DNA of 12,839 nt from Salegentibacter sp. (GTDB taxonomy: Bacteria > Bacteroidota > Bacteroidia > Flavobacteriales > Flavobacteriaceae), in assembly GCA_024635815.1 (NCBI GenBank), contig JAGXIG010000064.1, positions 1-12,839 of the forward strand, in the 5' to 3' direction. The notes under the pieces are model-generated. The model was not told the origin of the DNA. It saw only the letters and a program-made list of their open reading frames with translations, and ran no database searches. Position 1 is the stretch's first letter, and each line of letters begins with the position of its first letter. This document shows, in pieces, positions 4,816-12,495 of this stretch. The position numbers and the translations under genes were made by a program.

Positions 4816-7131
4816 ATGCTGAAAAATATACCCCGCTTTTTCTCACTTATTTTTATTGCTATTGCGGTTTGGTTTAGCTTTTACAGCAACCAGCCAAAAA
4901 CTATTGAAGCTGAAGATGCACCTGAAACCACTTTTTCCACGCTAAGAGCCTTTAAACACGTTGAAGCCATTGCCCAGAAACCACATTATGTGGGGACGGA
5001 AGCGCATAGTCGTGTTAGAAATTACATTGTTGGCGAGCTGCAGAAAATGGGATTACAGGCCCAAACCCACGAAGATTACAGCCTTACCAAAAACGGAAAC
5101 CTGGTTCGTCCGCAAAACATTTTAGGACGTTTAGAAGGAACTGGAAATGGCGAAGCTCTCGTAATTATGACACATTATGATAGCAATCCGCATTCTTCTC
5201 CCGGTGCCAGTGATGCCGGCAGCGGTGTTGGGACTATTCTAGAAGGAATCCGTGCTTTTATAGCTGAAAATAAAGAACACAAGAACGATATCATTATCTT
5301 ATTTACCGATGCCGAAGAACTTGGGTTAAACGGCGCAGAGCTTTTCATAAAAGACCATCCCTGGGCAAAAGACGCAAAACTTGCGCTTAATTTTGAAGCA
5401 CGTGGTAGCGATGGCGATTCGTTTATGTTCCTGGAAACAAATTCCGGCAATGCAGGACTCATCAATTCGTTTAAAAAAGCAAATCCTGAATTTCCCGTAA
5501 CGAATTCTCTGTCTTATAGCGTTTATAAAATGCTACCCAACGATACTGATCTTACAGTTTTAAGAGAACAGAGCAATATTCCAGGCTATAATTTCGCTTT
5601 TATAGACGATCATTTTGATTATCACACCGCTACCGATACACCCAAAAATTTAGATAAAGAGACCCTGACTCATCAAGGCAGTTATTTAATGCCGCTGATT
5701 GATTATTTTAAGGATGCCAATTTAAACAAAGTTAAAGCTGAAGAAGAAGTATTGTTTTTTAATATTCCCGGGGGAGAAATAATTAGTTATCCCTTCTCCT
5801 GGATCTTCCCGATGGTCGTTTTAGCGTTTATATTATTTATTATAATCCTCGGCTACGGATTTACCCAAAACCGACTTCAGCTTAAGCCAATTTTAAAAAG
5901 CATTATTCCCTTTGTGGTAAGTTTAGCCTTTTCCGGATTATTGGTATTTCTACTTTGGAAATTCTTTCTTTTCAGCTATGCCGAATATTCAGAAATGGAG
6001 CACGGTTTTACCTATAATGGGTATTACTATATCGCTGCATTTATTTCGCTGAGTTTATTGATTTCGTTTTTTACCTACTATCGTTTTCGGCATATAGAGA
6101 ATAAAGCTAACCTGTTTGTGGTTCCATTATTCTTCTGGTTGTTGTTATGCACCCTGCTCGCCTTCCTTTTGAAAGGAGCGGCCTACTTTATTATTCCGGC
6201 ATTTTTTGGGCTACTTCAGCTTTTTATAATGATGAGACAGGAAAATCCAAATACATTGCTAATGGCATTTTTAGGTCTGCCGGCCATCTTTATTTTAGCC
6301 CCGTTCATTAAAATGTTCCCGGTAGCTTTAGGTTTAAAAATTCTTTTTGTTTCGGCTTTGCTCACCGTTCTACTATTTCAGTTGTTGTTACCTGTTTTCG
6401 CCTATTTCAAAAGCAATAAAAAAATTGCAGTTATCTTCTTTTTGATTTTCAATATCCTGCTTATTACCGCGCATTTTAAAGCCGATTTTACTGAAGAGCA
6501 TCCCAAACCAAACTCCCTTGTTTATTTAGCAGATGCCGATAAAAATACCACTAACTGGTATTCATACGATAAAATGCCAGATGAATGGACTGAAAAATAT
6601 TTTGGAGAAGAACCGCTTATTGCACCTTCGGAGAACAAATCTTTTAGCAGCAAATATGGAACAGATTTGACCTGGAGAGCAAGTGCGCCGGAAATTGATC
6701 TAAAAGAGCCTTCCATTATTTGGAAGCAAACAGATTCTTCTAAAACTATAAATTCCTATCTTCTAAAAATCGCACCTAACCGAAATATTAATAGAATAGA
6801 ACTTTTTGCCGATAGAGGAACCGATTTTGAAACTTTTAAAGTCAATAATAAAACTGCAGATAGTGTATATCTGGGCCAGGAAAAATTTCACATCCACACC
6901 CGGCGCTGGCATGATAGATTGCTTACATATCACGCTTCCAGCAAGGATACGCTAAGATTGGAATTCAGTGTAAAAAGCGATAAAAAACCGGAATTCATTA
7001 TTTATGAATCCAGTTATGATTTATTGGAAAACGAGGCTTTAAAGGTGCCAACAAGACCAGAAACAATGATTCCACGGCCTTTTGTACTCAACGATGCCGT
7101 AATATTTAAGAAAACCATAAGCCCGGAGTAG
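4816..7131 (+). CDS. Membrane-bound M28-family metallopeptidase
   Basis: This 771-residue protein starts with one membrane anchor (residues 8-23). An M28 zinc aminopeptidase domain follows (about 45-300), with the di-zinc site visible: H120 in MTHYDS, bridging D133 in GASDAGSG, catalytic E167 and ligand E168 in TDAEELG, E194 in NFEARG, and H270 in FDYHTATDT. After it come about eight hydrophobic segments (near 326-347, 363-384, 403-420, 432-453, 455-472, 484-497, 503-530 and 536-553), then a soluble tail of about 215 residues rich in beta strands. This order resembles the ER metallopeptidase 1 / vacuolar Pff1 type. The catalytic and tail domains probably face the periplasm. It likely trims amino acids from peptides; the substrate is unknown. 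Confidence 0.88.
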   Translation: MLKNIPRFFSLIFIAIAVWFSFYSNQPKTIEAEDAPETTFSTLRAFKHVEAIAQKPHYVGTEAHSRVRNYIVGELQKMGLQAQTHEDYSLTKNGNLVRPQNILGRLEGTGNGEALVIMTHYDSNPHSSPGASDAGSGVGTILEGIRAFIAENKEHKNDIIILFTDAEELGLNGAELFIKDHPWAKDAKLALNFEARGSDGDSFMFLETNSGNAGLINSFKKANPEFPVTNSLSYSVYKMLPNDTDLTVLREQSNIPGYNFAFIDDHFDYHTATDTPKNLDKETLTHQGSYLMPLIDYFKDANLNKVKAEEEVLFFNIPGGEIISYPFSWIFPMVVLAFILFIIILGYGFTQNRLQLKPILKSIIPFVVSLAFSGLLVFLLWKFFLFSYAEYSEMEHGFTYNGYYYIAAFISLSLLISFFTYYRFRHIENKANLFVVPLFFWLLLCTLLAFLLKGAAYFIIPAFFGLLQLFIMMRQENPNTLLMAFLGLPAIFILAPFIKMFPVALGLKILFVSALLTVLLFQLLLPVFAYFKSNKKIAVIFFLIFNILLITAHFKADFTEEHPKPNSLVYLADADKNTTNWYSYDKMPDEWTEKYFGEEPLIAPSENKSFSSKYGTDLTWRASAPEIDLKEPSIIWKQTDSSKTINSYLLKIAPNRNINRIELFADRGTDFETFKVNNKTADSVYLGQEKFHIHTRRWHDRLLTYHASSKDTLRLEFSVKSDKKPEFIIYESSYDLLENEALKVPTRPETMIPRPFVLNDAVIFKKTISPE

Positions 7132-7164
7132 GTTTTGGTTTTGTAGCTTTCAGTATTTATTGAT

Positions 7165-7244
7165 CGTCAAGCTGAACTTGTTTCAGCTTCTAAGATGAGA
7201 TTAATTTAAATAGAGTTAGATCCTGAAATGAATTCAGGATGACG
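7165..7244. repeat. Inverted pair of the 29-bp palindromic repeat
   Basis: Two 29-bp units (7165-7193 in minus orientation and 7216-7244 in plus orientation) lie tail to tail, with TGACG ends facing outward, 22 bp apart. Each unit is a hairpin with an 8-bp stem and 5-nt loop: AAGCTGAA/TTCAGCTT and ATCCTGAA/TTCAGGAT. It sits 33 bp after the M28 stop codon and could end that transcript. The same unit recurs at 8095-8123 and 10753-10816. Confidence 0.85.
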
Positions 7245-7284
7245 TTGCCATAAATTTTAATATCGCCTCAGAGAAAAATTAAAA

Positions 7285-8085
7285 ATGAACATATCAATAT
7301 TAGGAACTGGTTGGCTGGGATTGCCTTTGGCCAAAAAGCTGGCTAAAAAACATACGGTAAAAGGCTCGGTAACCAGCCAGGAAAAAATGCAGCAGCTGCG
7401 CGGTGCAGGAATTACGCCTTATCAAATTAAAATATTTACGGAAGGAGTTCTGGGCGATCTCACCTCTTTTTTAGCGCATTCTGAAATCCTGATCATCGAT
7501 ATTCCGCCGGGATTACGTAGCGATCCTGAAGCCGATTTCGTAGGAAAAATAGGCAGGATTATGGATTATATAGAAAAATCCCCGATTGAAAAAGTGATTT
7601 TCGTGAGTTCTACTTCAGTCTATAAAGACGAAGAAGATTTCCCCGAATATACCGAAGAAAAAGAAGCCAACGGAACTTCAGAAGCAGCCAAACAACTTAT
7701 TTCTTCAGAAAAAATGTTCCTGAATAATGAACATTTTCAAACTACAGTTATTCGTTTCGGCGGATTAATTGGTCCGGGAAGACACCCTGTAAAATACCTC
7801 TCCAATAAAACCGGAATTAAGAATCCAAAAGCGCCGGTAAACCTAATTCAGCAGAAAGATTGTATAGAAATTATAAATCAAATTATTCAAAAAGAAGCCT
7901 GGAATAAGATTTTTAACGCTGCCTTTCCGCAGCATCCTACCAAAGAAGATTATTACACTAAAACCGCAAAAAAAATGAACTTAAACCTCCCGGAATTTGA
8001 TCAAAATAGAGTTTCTAAAGGAAAAAAGATAAGATCGGTGAATTTAGGGGAAGTATTGGGTTACGAGTTTCAGATAGCAATTTGA
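7285..8085 (+). CDS. Atypical extended SDR, NAD(P)-binding (epimerase/YeeZ-like)
   Basis: This 266-residue protein has a Rossmann fold. The N-terminal glycine motif is GTGWLG (7-12), and VIFVSSTSVY (104-113) is the fourth-strand segment with the usual Ser. Extended SDRs then have YxxxK, but here the residue four before K143 is Ile139 (QLISSEK), so the catalytic Tyr seems to be missing. RFGGLIGPGRHP (157-168) and FNAAFPQHPTKEDYY (210-224) match the substrate-side part of NAD-dependent epimerases. It is similar in plan to E. coli YeeZ, whose role is unsettled. It may bind a nucleotide cofactor without oxidoreductase activity. It lies between two copies of the 29-bp repeat and converges on mfd. 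Confidence 0.78.
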   Translation: MNISILGTGWLGLPLAKKLAKKHTVKGSVTSQEKMQQLRGAGITPYQIKIFTEGVLGDLTSFLAHSEILIIDIPPGLRSDPEADFVGKIGRIMDYIEKSPIEKVIFVSSTSVYKDEEDFPEYTEEKEANGTSEAAKQLISSEKMFLNNEHFQTTVIRFGGLIGPGRHPVKYLSNKTGIKNPKAPVNLIQQKDCIEIINQIIQKEAWNKIFNAAFPQHPTKEDYYTKTAKKMNLNLPEFDQNRVSKGKKIRSVNLGEVLGYEFQIAI

Positions 8086-8094
8086 AATAACAGC

Positions 8095-8123
8095 TTAGAT
8101 TCCGAAACAAGTTCGGAATGACG
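8095..8123 (+). repeat. Single copy of the 29-bp palindromic repeat
   Basis: Stem ATTCCGAA (8099-8106) pairs with TTCGGAAT (8112-8119) around a 5-nt loop. The unit starts TTAGA and ends TGACG like the other four copies. It begins 9 bp after the SDR stop codon. Confidence 0.85.
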
Positions 8124-8158
8124 TAAAAAAAGACCTCACAGGTTTCTAAAACCTGTGA
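8124..8158 (-). terminator. Hairpin followed by a T run on the minus strand
   Basis: TCACAGGTTT (8136-8145) pairs with AAACCTGTGA (8149-8158) around a 3-nt loop. Read on the minus strand, the hairpin is followed by GGTC and then seven T residues (8131-8125), as in an intrinsic terminator. It would end transcripts from mfd about 160 bp past its stop codon. The palindrome also resembles an interspersed repeat, so it may serve both roles. Confidence 0.5.
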
Positions 8159-8174
8159 AGGCTAATGTTTTATT

Positions 8175-8275
8175 AAGCTCCTTCCGTTCTCAAGGGAAGG
8201 AGGCATTACGCAGGAATGACGGAAGGGTTAACCACCCCGGCCCATCGGCCACGCCTCCTTAGAAAGGAGGGGAAC
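8175..8275. repeat. Composite palindromic repeat between converging genes
   Basis: Two hairpins flank a G+C-rich centre that differs from the A+T-rich surroundings. CTCCTTCC (8178-8185) pairs with GGAAGGAG (8195-8202), and CCTCCTT (8254-8260) pairs with AAGGAGG (8264-8270). The outer CTCCTT and AAGGAG (8264-8269) also form terminal inverted repeats of the whole block. The centre holds CCACCCCGGCCC. No coding sequence is present. It looks like a small non-autonomous interspersed element, but only one copy is in the window. Confidence 0.5.
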
Positions 8276-8317
8276 GTTTATTCTCTATTTCCCTAATGGG
8301 CTAGGGTTTCTCCTGAA

Positions 8318-11300
8318 TTACTTTGGGAGGGATTCTTTCACTTCTTCCTTAACTCTAAAATCCAGCGGCTCCATAACTTTTAAAGCACTTTCTATGGATG
8401 TGATTTTTTCAAAAGTTAACAGCAAACGCAAACCGTTCCGGGTTTTCTTTTCCTTCATCGTGCATTTATGCTTATGGGTTTGCACATATTGAAGCACTTT
8501 GGTAAAGGTATTGGTATGGTAAAACCTGGATTGCTGGTCGGCAATAAAGTAACCTATTAATTTGTCTTGCTTTAAAATAATTTTCTCCAAACCAATACTC
8601 GCCGCGATCCATTTTATACGCACACTGTTCAATAAATCAACTCCCTGGGTTGGTAATTCGCCAAAACGATCTACCAATTCAGATTCAAACTTTATTAATT
8701 CTTCTTCTGTAGTAATTTTATTTAGTTGTGTATAAAGGTTCAGCCTTTCGGTAATACTATTGATATAATCATCCGGGAATAAAATCTCAAAATCAGTATC
8801 GATCTGCGTATCCTTTACAAAGGCCTTGTCTTCGATGTTTTCAGATTCGCTGTACAATTCCTGGAATTCGTTTTCTTTGAGCTCCTCAATAGCTTCATTC
8901 AGAATTTTCTGATACGTATCAAAACCAATTTCATTGATAAACCCGCTTTGTTCGCCACCCAGTAAATCACCGGCACCACGAATTTCCAAATCTTTCATCG
9001 CGATATTTATCCCGCTTCCCAATTCAGAGAATTGCTCTAAAGCGCTAATTCGCTTCCGTGCATCTTCGGTCATTGCCGAATATGGTGGAGTGATAAAGTA
9101 ACAAAAAGCTTTCTTGTTGCTTCGGCCTACTCTACCTCGCATCTGGTGCAAATCGGAAACTCCAAAATTGTTCGCATTATTAATAAAAATAGTGTTGGCA
9201 TTGGTAACATCAAGTCCACTTTCCACAATGGTTGTTGAAACCAAAACATCAAACTCGCCATTGATAAAACTCAGCATCAGTTTTTCCAGCTTCTTACCTT
9301 CCATCTGCCCGTGACCTATGCCAATCTTAGCATCTGGTACAACACGCTGAATCATCCCCGCAACTTCTTTAATATTTTCAATTCTATTATGAATAAAGAA
9401 AACCTGCCCGCCTCGTTGAATTTCATAAGAAACCGCATCCCGAATAGTTTCTTCGGAAAAACGGATCACGTTGGTTTCAATAGGATAACGGTTTGGCGGT
9501 GGAGTGGTGATGGTAGAAAGATCTCGCGCGGCCATTAAACTAAACTGAAGCGTTCGCGGAATAGGCGTTGCGGTGAGCGTAAGCGTATCTACATTCTCTT
9601 TTATAGTCTTGAGCTTATCTTTAACCGAAACCCCAAATTTCTGTTCCTCGTCTACAATTAACAATCCCAGGTCCTTAAATTTAACCGCTTTATTCACCAA
9701 TTGATGCGTACCGATAATAATATCTACTTTTCCGCTTTCAAGGTCGGCCAGGGTATCGCGGCGTTCTTTTGCAGTTCTAAACCTGTTTAAATAATCTACC
9801 GTAACCGGAAAATCCTTTAAGCGTTCAGAAAAAGTTTGGTGATGCTGAAAAGCCAAAATTGTGGTAGGCACCAAAACCGCGACCTGTTTTCCGTTATCTA
9901 CTGCTTTAAAAGCTGCGCGAATCGCGACTTCAGTTTTCCCGAAACCAACGTCCCCACAAACCAAACGGTCCATTGGGCGCTCGTTTTCCATATCTTCTTT
10001 TACTGCCTGGGTGGCGGTGCTTTGGTCAGGTGTGTCTTCGTAAATAAAAGAAGCCTCCAACTCGTGCTGCAAGTAAGAATCAGGGCCAAAGGCAAAACCT
10101 TTTTGCAATCGGCGTTTTGCATACAGCTCAATTAAATTGTAGGCAATATGCTTAACTCGAGCCTTGGTCTTCTGCTTTAATTTTTTCCAGGCGTTGCTGC
10201 CCAGTTTAAATATCTTGGGCTCCTTTCCATCTTTTCCGTTGTATTTTGAAATTTTATGCAGCGAATGAATGCTGAGATATAAAATATCTCGTTCGCCATA
10301 GAAAAGCTTAATAGCTTCCTGTTTCTTACCTTCCACATCAATTTTCTGAAGTCCGCCGAACTTTCCAATTCCATGGTCAATATGGGTTACGTAATCACCG
10401 ACTTCCAGATTTGTAAGTTCCTTAAGTGTAATCGCCTGTTTCTTCGCGTAACCATTCTTAAGATGAAATTTATGATAACGTTCAAAAATCTGGTGATCGG
10501 TATAGCAAACATTTTTACCGGTTTCATCTATAAAACCCTGGAATAGAGCTAAGGCTATGGTTTGGTATTTTACTTTTTGTTCCTGATCGTCAAAAATATC
10601 GTGAAAACGCTTGGCCTGCTGTTCGCTAACGCAAAAAATATAATTAGTATAACCGTTTTCCTGGTTTTCAATTAAATTCTCAATCAATAAATCGAATTGC
10701 TTATTGAAAGAAGGTTGAGGTTTGGTTTGAAACTCTATAAGTTTTACTCCACCGTCACCCTGAACTTGTTTCAGGGTCTCATTCGACTTAGATCCTGAAA
10801 TAAATTCAGGATGACGAAAGTAAGATTGGTTGCTCAGTTCAACTACTGAAAAAAGCTCGAGCTGCTCCTTAATTAACTGCCCGTTACAGAATAATTCATT
10901 AGGTTCGCTGTGTTTTACTTCTTCCGAAAGTTTCTGAAAAGCTTCTTCTGCTTTACTGAAAAGTTTATCGGCCTGGGCACTAAGCAAATCGAGGTTTTTT
11001 ACGAAAACCACCGTTTTTTCTGAAATATATTTTAGAAAGCTTTCCCTTATTTCATCAAGGTGTTTGTTCTCCACATTCGGCATCACCGAAATTTTCTTCA
11101 CTTTATCTGTAGAAAGCTGTGTTTCTACATCAAAACTTCTAATACTGTCTACCTCATCACCAAAAAACTCGATTCGGTAAGGCTCGTCATTACTAAAGGA
11201 AAAAACATCTATAATTCCGCCACGAACTGAGAATTCTCCAGGTTCGGTCACAAAATCTACCCGCTTAAATTTATATTCAAACAGCACTTCGTTCACAAAA

Positions 11301-11770
11301 TCTATAGAAAGTTCATCTTCTACAGAAATTTTAAGCGTGCTGCGGTCCAGTTCTTTTCGGGTAACGACTTTTTCGAATAAAGCATCGGGATAGGTAACGA
11401 TTATCGCCGGTTTTTTACGGGAATTAATCCGGTTTAAAACTTCAGCCCGTAACAGAACATTCGCATTGTCGGTTTCCTCGATCTGATAGGGACGGCGGTA
11501 ACTTCCGGGATAAAAAAGCACATTTTTTTCTCCTACCAGTTGCTCCAAATCGTTTAAATAATAGGCAGCTTCCTCTTTATCATTAAAAATCAACAAAAAA
11601 GGTTTTTCGGCTTCTTTAAATTCATTAGCAGCAACAAAAGAGAACGAAGAACCAACAAGGCCTTTAAGTTGAATTTTAGTACGTTTTTTTTCAGAGACGG
11701 CAAGGGAATCCCTCAATTCCTGCTGTTGCGGGGATTGTGCAAAGCTTTGGGCGATAATAGATTTACTCAT
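8318..11770 (-). CDS. mfd: Transcription-repair coupling factor Mfd (TRCF)
   Basis: This 1150-residue DNA translocase removes stalled RNA polymerase and recruits UvrA to the lesion. The N-terminal UvrB-like part includes LFYPGSYRRPYQIEETD. The CarD-like RNA polymerase-binding domain starts at LEVGDYVTHIDHGIGKFGG (about 456-474). The helicase motor shows GDVGFGKT (606-613), DEEQ (707-710), TATPIPRTL (733-741), VESGLD (849-854) and QMRGRVGR (876-883), and the TRCF C-terminal domain follows. I chose the ATG at 11770: the frame stays open to a TTG at 11806, but that TTG is the -33 box of an excellent promoter whose -7 box ends 6 bp before the ATG. Residues 319-339 are a translated repeat insertion, not family sequence. 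All motor motifs are intact, so it is probably functional. Confidence 0.96.
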   Translation of the reverse strand: MSKSIIAQSFAQSPQQQELRDSLAVSEKKRTKIQLKGLVGSSFSFVAANEFKEAEKPFLLIFNDKEEAAYYLNDLEQLVGEKNVLFYPGSYRRPYQIEETDNANVLLRAEVLNRINSRKKPAIIVTYPDALFEKVVTRKELDRSTLKISVEDELSIDFVNEVLFEYKFKRVDFVTEPGEFSVRGGIIDVFSFSNDEPYRIEFFGDEVDSIRSFDVETQLSTDKVKKISVMPNVENKHLDEIRESFLKYISEKTVVFVKNLDLLSAQADKLFSKAEEAFQKLSEEVKHSEPNELFCNGQLIKEQLELFSVVELSNQSYFRHPEFISGSKSNETLKQVQGDGGVKLIEFQTKPQPSFNKQFDLLIENLIENQENGYTNYIFCVSEQQAKRFHDIFDDQEQKVKYQTIALALFQGFIDETGKNVCYTDHQIFERYHKFHLKNGYAKKQAITLKELTNLEVGDYVTHIDHGIGKFGGLQKIDVEGKKQEAIKLFYGERDILYLSIHSLHKISKYNGKDGKEPKIFKLGSNAWKKLKQKTKARVKHIAYNLIELYAKRRLQKGFAFGPDSYLQHELEASFIYEDTPDQSTATQAVKEDMENERPMDRLVCGDVGFGKTEVAIRAAFKAVDNGKQVAVLVPTTILAFQHHQTFSERLKDFPVTVDYLNRFRTAKERRDTLADLESGKVDIIIGTHQLVNKAVKFKDLGLLIVDEEQKFGVSVKDKLKTIKENVDTLTLTATPIPRTLQFSLMAARDLSTITTPPPNRYPIETNVIRFSEETIRDAVSYEIQRGGQVFFIHNRIENIKEVAGMIQRVVPDAKIGIGHGQMEGKKLEKLMLSFINGEFDVLVSTTIVESGLDVTNANTIFINNANNFGVSDLHQMRGRVGRSNKKAFCYFITPPYSAMTEDARKRISALEQFSELGSGINIAMKDLEIRGAGDLLGGEQSGFINEIGFDTYQKILNEAIEELKENEFQELYSESENIEDKAFVKDTQIDTDFEILFPDDYINSITERLNLYTQLNKITTEEELIKFESELVDRFGELPTQGVDLLNSVRIKWIAASIGLEKIILKQDKLIGYFIADQQSRFYHTNTFTKVLQYVQTHKHKCTMKEKKTRNGLRLLLTFEKITSIESALKVMEPLDFRVKEEVKESLPK
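10753..10816. repeat. Inverted pair of the 29-bp repeat inside the mfd coding sequence
   Basis: Units at 10753-10781 (minus orientation) and 10788-10816 (plus orientation) lie 6 bp apart with TGACG ends outward. Stems are ACCCTGAA/TTCAGGGT and ATCCTGAA/TTCAGGAT. Read in the mfd frame they encode RHPEFISGS and ETLKQVQGD, peptides typical of this kind of translated palindromic repeat. The frame continues on both sides. Confidence 0.9.
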
Positions 11771-11775
11771 TGGCG

Positions 11776-11806
11776 CAAAGATAATTGCAGAAATTTTGCC
11801 CCGCAA
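11776..11806 (-). promoter_or_regulatory. Promoter of mfd
   Basis: TTG (11806-11804), a 20-bp spacer and TATCTTTG (11783-11776) give a full Bacteroidota-type promoter. Transcription would begin about 5-7 bp past the -7 box, which is at or next to the ATG at 11770-11768. The mRNA would then be leaderless or nearly so. Confidence 0.7.
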
Positions 11807-11836
11807 CTCCGCAACAATTATTTAACGTTAGTTGGT

Positions 11837-12127
11837 TTATTTATTTTTCTTTGAAGGATTTTGCCAGGTGTTAAATACGGAATACACAATTACCTCATTC
11901 TCTAAAACTTCATAAATAACAAGGTATGGGAAACGCTTTATAACGGCCTCTCTAAATGGTTTTCTTTTCTCTGAAAAATGAAACGGATAGTTCTTTATCC
12001 ATTTAAAATAGGAATCTAGATGATCTAAGATTGATTCGCCCAAACCTTCTTGCTTTTCCTCATAATAAAGAAAAGCCTCTATTATTTCTAATTGAGCTTC
12101 TTCTTTAATTATGAGTTTAAAAGTTAT
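11837..12127 (-). pseudogene. ParE/RelE-family toxin, apparent start codon lost (ATG to ATA)
   Basis: A 96-codon frame encodes a complete RelE/ParE-type toxin: TFKLIIKEEAQLEIIEAFLYYEEK at the start, DSYFKWIKNYPFHF in the middle, then KPFREAVIKRFPYLVIYEV and the closing VYSVFNTWQNPSKK. Such toxins are small mRNA interferases or gyrase poisons. No ATG or GTG stands at the N-terminus. The codon at the expected start, overlapping the antitoxin stop, is ATA (12127-12125). If that G had not become A, the usual ATGA start/stop overlap would be present. An internal TTG at 12043 would drop the first 28 residues. The gene may be silent or expressed poorly from ATA. Frame and family are clear; loss of function is inferred. 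Confidence 0.7.
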
Positions 12128-12359
12128 TCTTTGAAAGCATTTTTAGCTTTCTGCCGAACTTCTTCCCAGGAATAGGACTCGCTTTTTTCGTTTAGATGAT
12201 CTAGTCTTCGCTTATCTATTTCCTGATAATCTTCTTCAGTAAGGGCTGTCATTGATTCTTGCTCATAATTTTCAGCTAGAGCAAGCATCATTTCCAAAAG
12301 GCGCTCATCAGCTTCCTCAATGTAATTAAGGACTGCCTTTTTAATTCCACCACTTCCAT
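12124..12359 (-). pseudogene. Antitoxin of the ParE/RelE pair, frameshifted
   Basis: From ATG at 12359 the first residues read MEVVELK, after which the frame goes wrong. Shifting by one base at the A run (complement of T 12338-12342, five bases) gives KKAVLNYIEEADERLLEMM and continues to the stop at 12126-12124, ending SYSWEEVRQKAKNAFKE. The sum, 236 bp, is one base short of 79 codons. The composite of about 78 residues looks like a small acidic helical antitoxin next to a toxin. The cause is a one-base deletion, a sequencing error, or slippage at the A run. The last part overlaps the toxin start by 4 bp. Confidence 0.65.
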
Positions 12360-12495
12360 ATTAATCATTCTTTAGATTTATAAATTTACGAATTTTAGTT
12401 TTGGCGTATTTCTTTTCTTTCATCATTCAACTTTACCATTTCCCTAACAGCAAAACTCTTTACAGTTGATTAATTTCAAAGGAGAAATTAAAATT
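12360..12495. other. Divergent intergenic region
   Basis: This A+T-rich spacer separates the antitoxin from the oxidoreductase gene. No exact TAnnTTTG box is found on either strand. AAAGGAG (12478-12484) is a strong Shine-Dalgarno site for the plus-strand gene, 11 bp before its ATG, which is unusual in this phylum. Confidence 0.5.

Noticed and set aside
5175..5465. Minus-strand ORF inside the M28 gene
   Set aside because: Low-complexity Ser/Pro/Ala-rich translation opposite a well-supported domain; a shadow.
7165..7244. CRISPR-like repeat array
   Set aside because: Units are inverted, not direct, with irregular spacing and no spacers; they are palindromic interspersed repeats.
9836..10135. 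Plus-strand ORFs opposite mfd (also 9114-9538)
   Set aside because: They lie antisense to conserved helicase motifs and have no recognisable features.
11771..11806. N-terminal extension of Mfd from TTG
   Set aside because: The segment overlaps a near-perfect promoter, and ATG 11770 follows it directly.
11837..12043. 68-residue toxin starting at TTG 12043
   Set aside because: The same frame continues upstream for 28 more codons with clear toxin N-terminal sequence, so this start would cut the domain.
12335..12346. Programmed -1 frameshift in the antitoxin
   Set aside because: The run is only five A residues and A AAA AGG is a poor slippery site; a one-base deletion or sequence error is simpler.
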